DNA of 15,412 nt. Origin: Nitrospira sp. UBA2082 (lineage in GTDB: Bacteria > Nitrospirota > Nitrospiria > Nitrospirales > Nitrospiraceae). Where the stretch lies: NCBI GenBank assembly GCA_002331335.1, contig DCZO01000004.1:152903-168314 (forward strand), given 5' to 3'. Below are positions 13,412 through 15,412 of the stretch, piece after piece. The translations under genes and the position numbers were made by a program. Position 1 is the first letter of the stretch; each line of letters starts with the position of its first letter. The notes under the pieces were generated by a model. That model had not been told where the DNA came from. It saw only the letters and a list, made by a program, of their open reading frames with translations, and made no database searches.

Positions 13412-14677
13412 TCAGCTGTGGCCAGGCGCCGCGCAGGCCAGGCGTAAATCGCGCTGGGTGTGATCGAAGGATGCCGCCGGATTGCCGGTCAAGGGCGCCG
13501 CTCCTTCATAGACAATGAAATGATAAGGGTCTTTCGCAGTGAGGCCATACTTGTCGATGAGCATCTGATGCTGCCCTTCCGTCTGGATATGATAGCGAAC
13601 TTTCGCGACTAACTTCAGGCTGTCGCCCTCTTTCGGTACCTGATACTCAAACGGATATTCCCGGCTGGCCAACGGCATGAGCCGATTGTCGTAGAGCTCG
13701 ACGATGGCCGGTTGCCACATGATCCATCGCCCCATCGTGTCTGACTGCTGTGCCAACACCTTCCCGTTTTGGTCCTCCACCGCAAACTCGACCGTAAAGT
13801 GGCGGTCCGGATCGCCCGTCGGGAGTTTGTGCCCCGCGCCGGCATTGACCAGGGTCAGCGTGACGCGGACCTTGTCGCCGGGTTTGGGCTCGGCCGGCTC
13901 GGTGACCACCTTCACGTCGATCGCCCGCTTGACCATCTCGGGATCGTGCCCGCCCCGCCAAAGGTGTTGGCGGCCTTTCCGCACAGGACCGCCGATCGCG
14001 ATTGGCCGTTCGACCTCAGGCATATGGCAGCTTTGGCAGATAAAGCCTCGTTCCTTTCTCCAGTAACCGTCTTCGAATTCAGGATAGGTACCGCAGGGCC
14101 CCCCATTATAAAACTGCGCCGGTCCGCCGACGACGCTATGACAGCGTTGGCACAGTTCTGGAGTGCGAAAGGTCGAATCATATTTCGTCGGATGCGGGGC
14201 CTTGGCATCGTCGAATGGACCCAGAATCACCCCATCGCGCACGTGGCAGGCCGCGCAGGTGACCCCTTCCTGCTGATAATCCTGGTCATAGTGCGGATTC
14301 GGTTCCTGGACGGCACGTTCAACCCGATCGCGCGGAATGTCTGTAATCAGCGTCGGCTGCTGGTTCTCCAGCGGTGTGTGGCAGTTGAGGCAGACCCAGA
14401 TATGTTTGTCCTTCGTCCAATAGGCCTGGAAGAAGGGATCGTTGTAGGCTTGCGAGTGGATGCTGGTTTTCCATTCGTTGTAGATGTCGGTATGACAAGC
14501 TCCGCAGGATTCGGCTTTCAAGCTCGTCAAACCCTCAGGAATTTGTTGATGGGGAATGGCGTGGGCATAGTCCGACCGCAGTCCGAAAATAACGACCGGC
14601 TTCACCTCCGTGTAGTATAGATACGTGAGTCCGCCTAGGACGACGAGTCCAATCAGAATTCTTTTGAGCCACCGCAT
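13412..14677 (-). CDS. Membrane-anchored pentaheme cytochrome c (cytochrome c554-like)
   Basis: A 421-residue electron-transfer protein. An N-terminal anchor spans about 5-22 after a basic MRWLKR head, with the rest in the periplasm. Five CXXCH heme sites are present: CGACH 58-62, CLNCH 96-100, CAACH 141-145, CQRCH 176-180 and CQSCH 214-218. The heme part ends near 225. A heme-free, beta-rich domain at about 253-392 (KVRVTLTLVNAGAGHKLPTG) follows. The heme part resembles the cytochrome c554 family of multiheme carriers; no partner oxidoreductase gene lies nearby, so its redox partner is unknown. CGGAGAT precedes the ATG at 14677. A TATACT on the minus strand at about 14716-14721 may be a -10 box, but no -35 box is seen. 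Confidence 0.92.
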   Translation of the reverse strand: MRWLKRILIGLVVLGGLTYLYYTEVKPVVIFGLRSDYAHAIPHQQIPEGLTSLKAESCGACHTDIYNEWKTSIHSQAYNDPFFQAYWTKDKHIWVCLNCHTPLENQQPTLITDIPRDRVERAVQEPNPHYDQDYQQEGVTCAACHVRDGVILGPFDDAKAPHPTKYDSTFRTPELCQRCHSVVGGPAQFYNGGPCGTYPEFEDGYWRKERGFICQSCHMPEVERPIAIGGPVRKGRQHLWRGGHDPEMVKRAIDVKVVTEPAEPKPGDKVRVTLTLVNAGAGHKLPTGDPDRHFTVEFAVEDQNGKVLAQQSDTMGRWIMWQPAIVELYDNRLMPLASREYPFEYQVPKEGDSLKLVAKVRYHIQTEGQHQMLIDKYGLTAKDPYHFIVYEGAAPLTGNPAASFDHTQRDLRLACAAPGHS

Positions 14678-15170
14678 CCGTATCTCCGTTCCCTCGCCAC
14701 CGCATTCGCTGTCTGAGTATAACCGCTCCAGCCAACACCGAGCGATGCGTAGATCGAACGAGCCTACGATACACCAGGGGCATGAAAAATAGCAGTCCTC
14801 GCCATGCCCAGATTTTCTGACGTGGGCGGTCTCGTTGTCGGCGGTGCGCCTGCCTTTCTGAATGGCAGGGCCGTCTCGTTTTCAATGCATCGTCCCCCAT
14901 TGGCCCAATCCAGGACCTGACCGCCGCTCATGGACGGGAGCGGTTGGGATAGCCGGCCCCGAATCTTCTTCGGCTGTCAAAAGAACTGGACAGCCTTGGG
15001 GCGCTTCTCCCCGTTCGCCTCAATGGGCAATCTGAAAAATCCGTTTATTCTGAGCTGTTTTGCAGAATTGACGCTCCGCGACGAATGCGCATGAGAGTTG
15101 CTCACTCCTTCCTGCAAGGGTGAGGTCATCATCAAACAACGGGTACTTAACAAACAATAGGAGGGGTGCA
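14678..15170. other. 493-bp non-coding gap between divergent genes
   Basis: No convincing gene is seen. Two small stem-capable repeats occur: CCTGCC/GGCAGG at 14849-14869 (9-nt loop) and GGCTGTC/GACAGCC at 14972-14995 (10-nt loop). Neither has a T-run. A TTGACG at 15068-15073 has no good -10 partner. The gap should hold the promoters of the cytochrome gene and of the repeat-protein gene, and is long enough for a small RNA, but nothing proves one. Confidence 0.4.
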
Positions 15171-15412
15171 ATGAGAGTGAGGAGTATCGTAGCGGTCGGG
15201 TTTGTTTCAGCAATGGCGGCAATCGGCATGGTGAATGCGTCAGACAGCGCCGCCGCAGATTCGAACCAGTCCGGCCTCATTGAGGAACGTGTTGGGCATG
15301 GCGGATCGATTTTCCATAGCAAGACCACTTCGAGCTGTGATGTGATGGCGAAGGGAGCGCTTGTTGAGGAACGGGTCGGGCATGGCGGATCGATTTTCCA
15401 TAGCAAGACCAC
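15171..15412 (+). CDS. Exported 28-residue tandem-repeat protein, 3' end outside window
   Basis: Eighty codons are visible, open to the right edge. AGGAGGGG lies about 5 nt before the ATG, so initiation should be strong. A signal peptide covers residues 1 to about 23 (MRVRSIVAVG, then FVSAMAAIGMVNA). From residue 36 a repeat begins: unit 1 at 36-63 contains IEERVGHGGSIFHSKTTSSC and ends DVMAKGA; unit 2 starts at 64 with VEERVGHGGSIFHSKT and is cut by the edge. The period is exactly 84 bp. The unit carries two His, one Cys and several Gly/Ser/Thr, which could bind metal or be modified. The number of units is unknown. I do not recognise the family. Confidence 0.85.
   Translation, partial: MRVRSIVAVGFVSAMAAIGMVNASDSAAADSNQSGLIEERVGHGGSIFHSKTTSSCDVMAKGALVEERVGHGGSIFHSKT
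15281..15412 (+). repeat. 84-bp tandem direct repeat inside the exported repeat protein gene
   Basis: Bases 15281-15328 recur at 15365-15412 with 46 of 48 identical. Both differences (CGT/CGG and GTT/GTC) are third-position and silent. The second copy runs off the window end. Confidence 0.93.

Noticed and set aside
13769..14620. 283-codon plus-strand frame opposite the cytochrome gene
   Set aside because: The other strand carries five CXXCH motifs in frame; this one has none.
14535..14900. 121-codon minus-strand frame upstream of the cytochrome gene
   Set aside because: Arg-rich, overlaps the cytochrome N-terminus in another frame, and has no ribosome site or motif.
15020..15412. Minus-strand frame with a repeated VLLWKIDPPCPTRSS motif
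   Set aside because: It is the complement of the 84-bp repeat. The plus-strand frame has a strong ribosome site, a signal peptide and only silent differences between copies, so it is the real one.

Overview
The window reads as chromosome from a GC-rich, Gram-negative environmental bacterium. It encodes an envelope efflux adaptor, a lipoprotein, a periplasmic L,D-transpeptidase and a membrane-anchored pentaheme cytochrome c. A nitrifier-type lineage such as Nitrospirota would fit, but that is an impression from gene content; no rRNA or other marker gene is present to prove it.

Layout. (1) Positions 1-4523, minus strand: a tightly packed unit transcribed right to left, made of a tandem universal stress protein, a P2-type cation ATPase and a MacA-like membrane fusion protein cut by the left edge. 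The genes overlap (USP/ATPase, and an ATGA stop/start at ATPase/MacA). (2) Positions 4758-6499, plus strand: two consecutive two-CBS-domain proteins and an exported L,D-transpeptidase. (3) Positions 6617-8226: a zinc-dependent alcohol dehydrogenase and a small lipoprotein with a duplicated two-cysteine motif. Regions 1-3 together resemble a stress or energy-limitation island (USP, cation ATPase, CBS pair, Zn-ADH, cell-wall crosslinking). (4) Positions 8227-11691: an accessory zone with a decayed vanadium-haloperoxidase/PAP2 gene tail, an A/T-richer AAA+DUF4143 ATPase gene with its own strong promoter and a perfect dyad, and a complete IS3-family element of about 1.22 kb with a -1 frameshift site. 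(5) Positions 11692-13374: an arsenic operon arsR-arsM-arsC with no efflux pump between the genes, and two similar operator-like dyads. (6) Positions 13412-14677, minus strand: a pentaheme cytochrome c. (7) Positions 15171 to the end: the start of an exported protein built from a 28-residue tandem repeat, cut by the right edge.

How the genes could work together. ArsC reduces arsenate, ArsM methylates the arsenite formed, and ArsR senses arsenite through a Cys-Val-Cys motif. The USP/ATPase/CBS/ADH genes could share a low-energy or redox stress response. The two least explained products are the 28-residue repeat protein at the right edge and the duplicated-cysteine lipoprotein at 7798-8226; neither matches a family I recognise.
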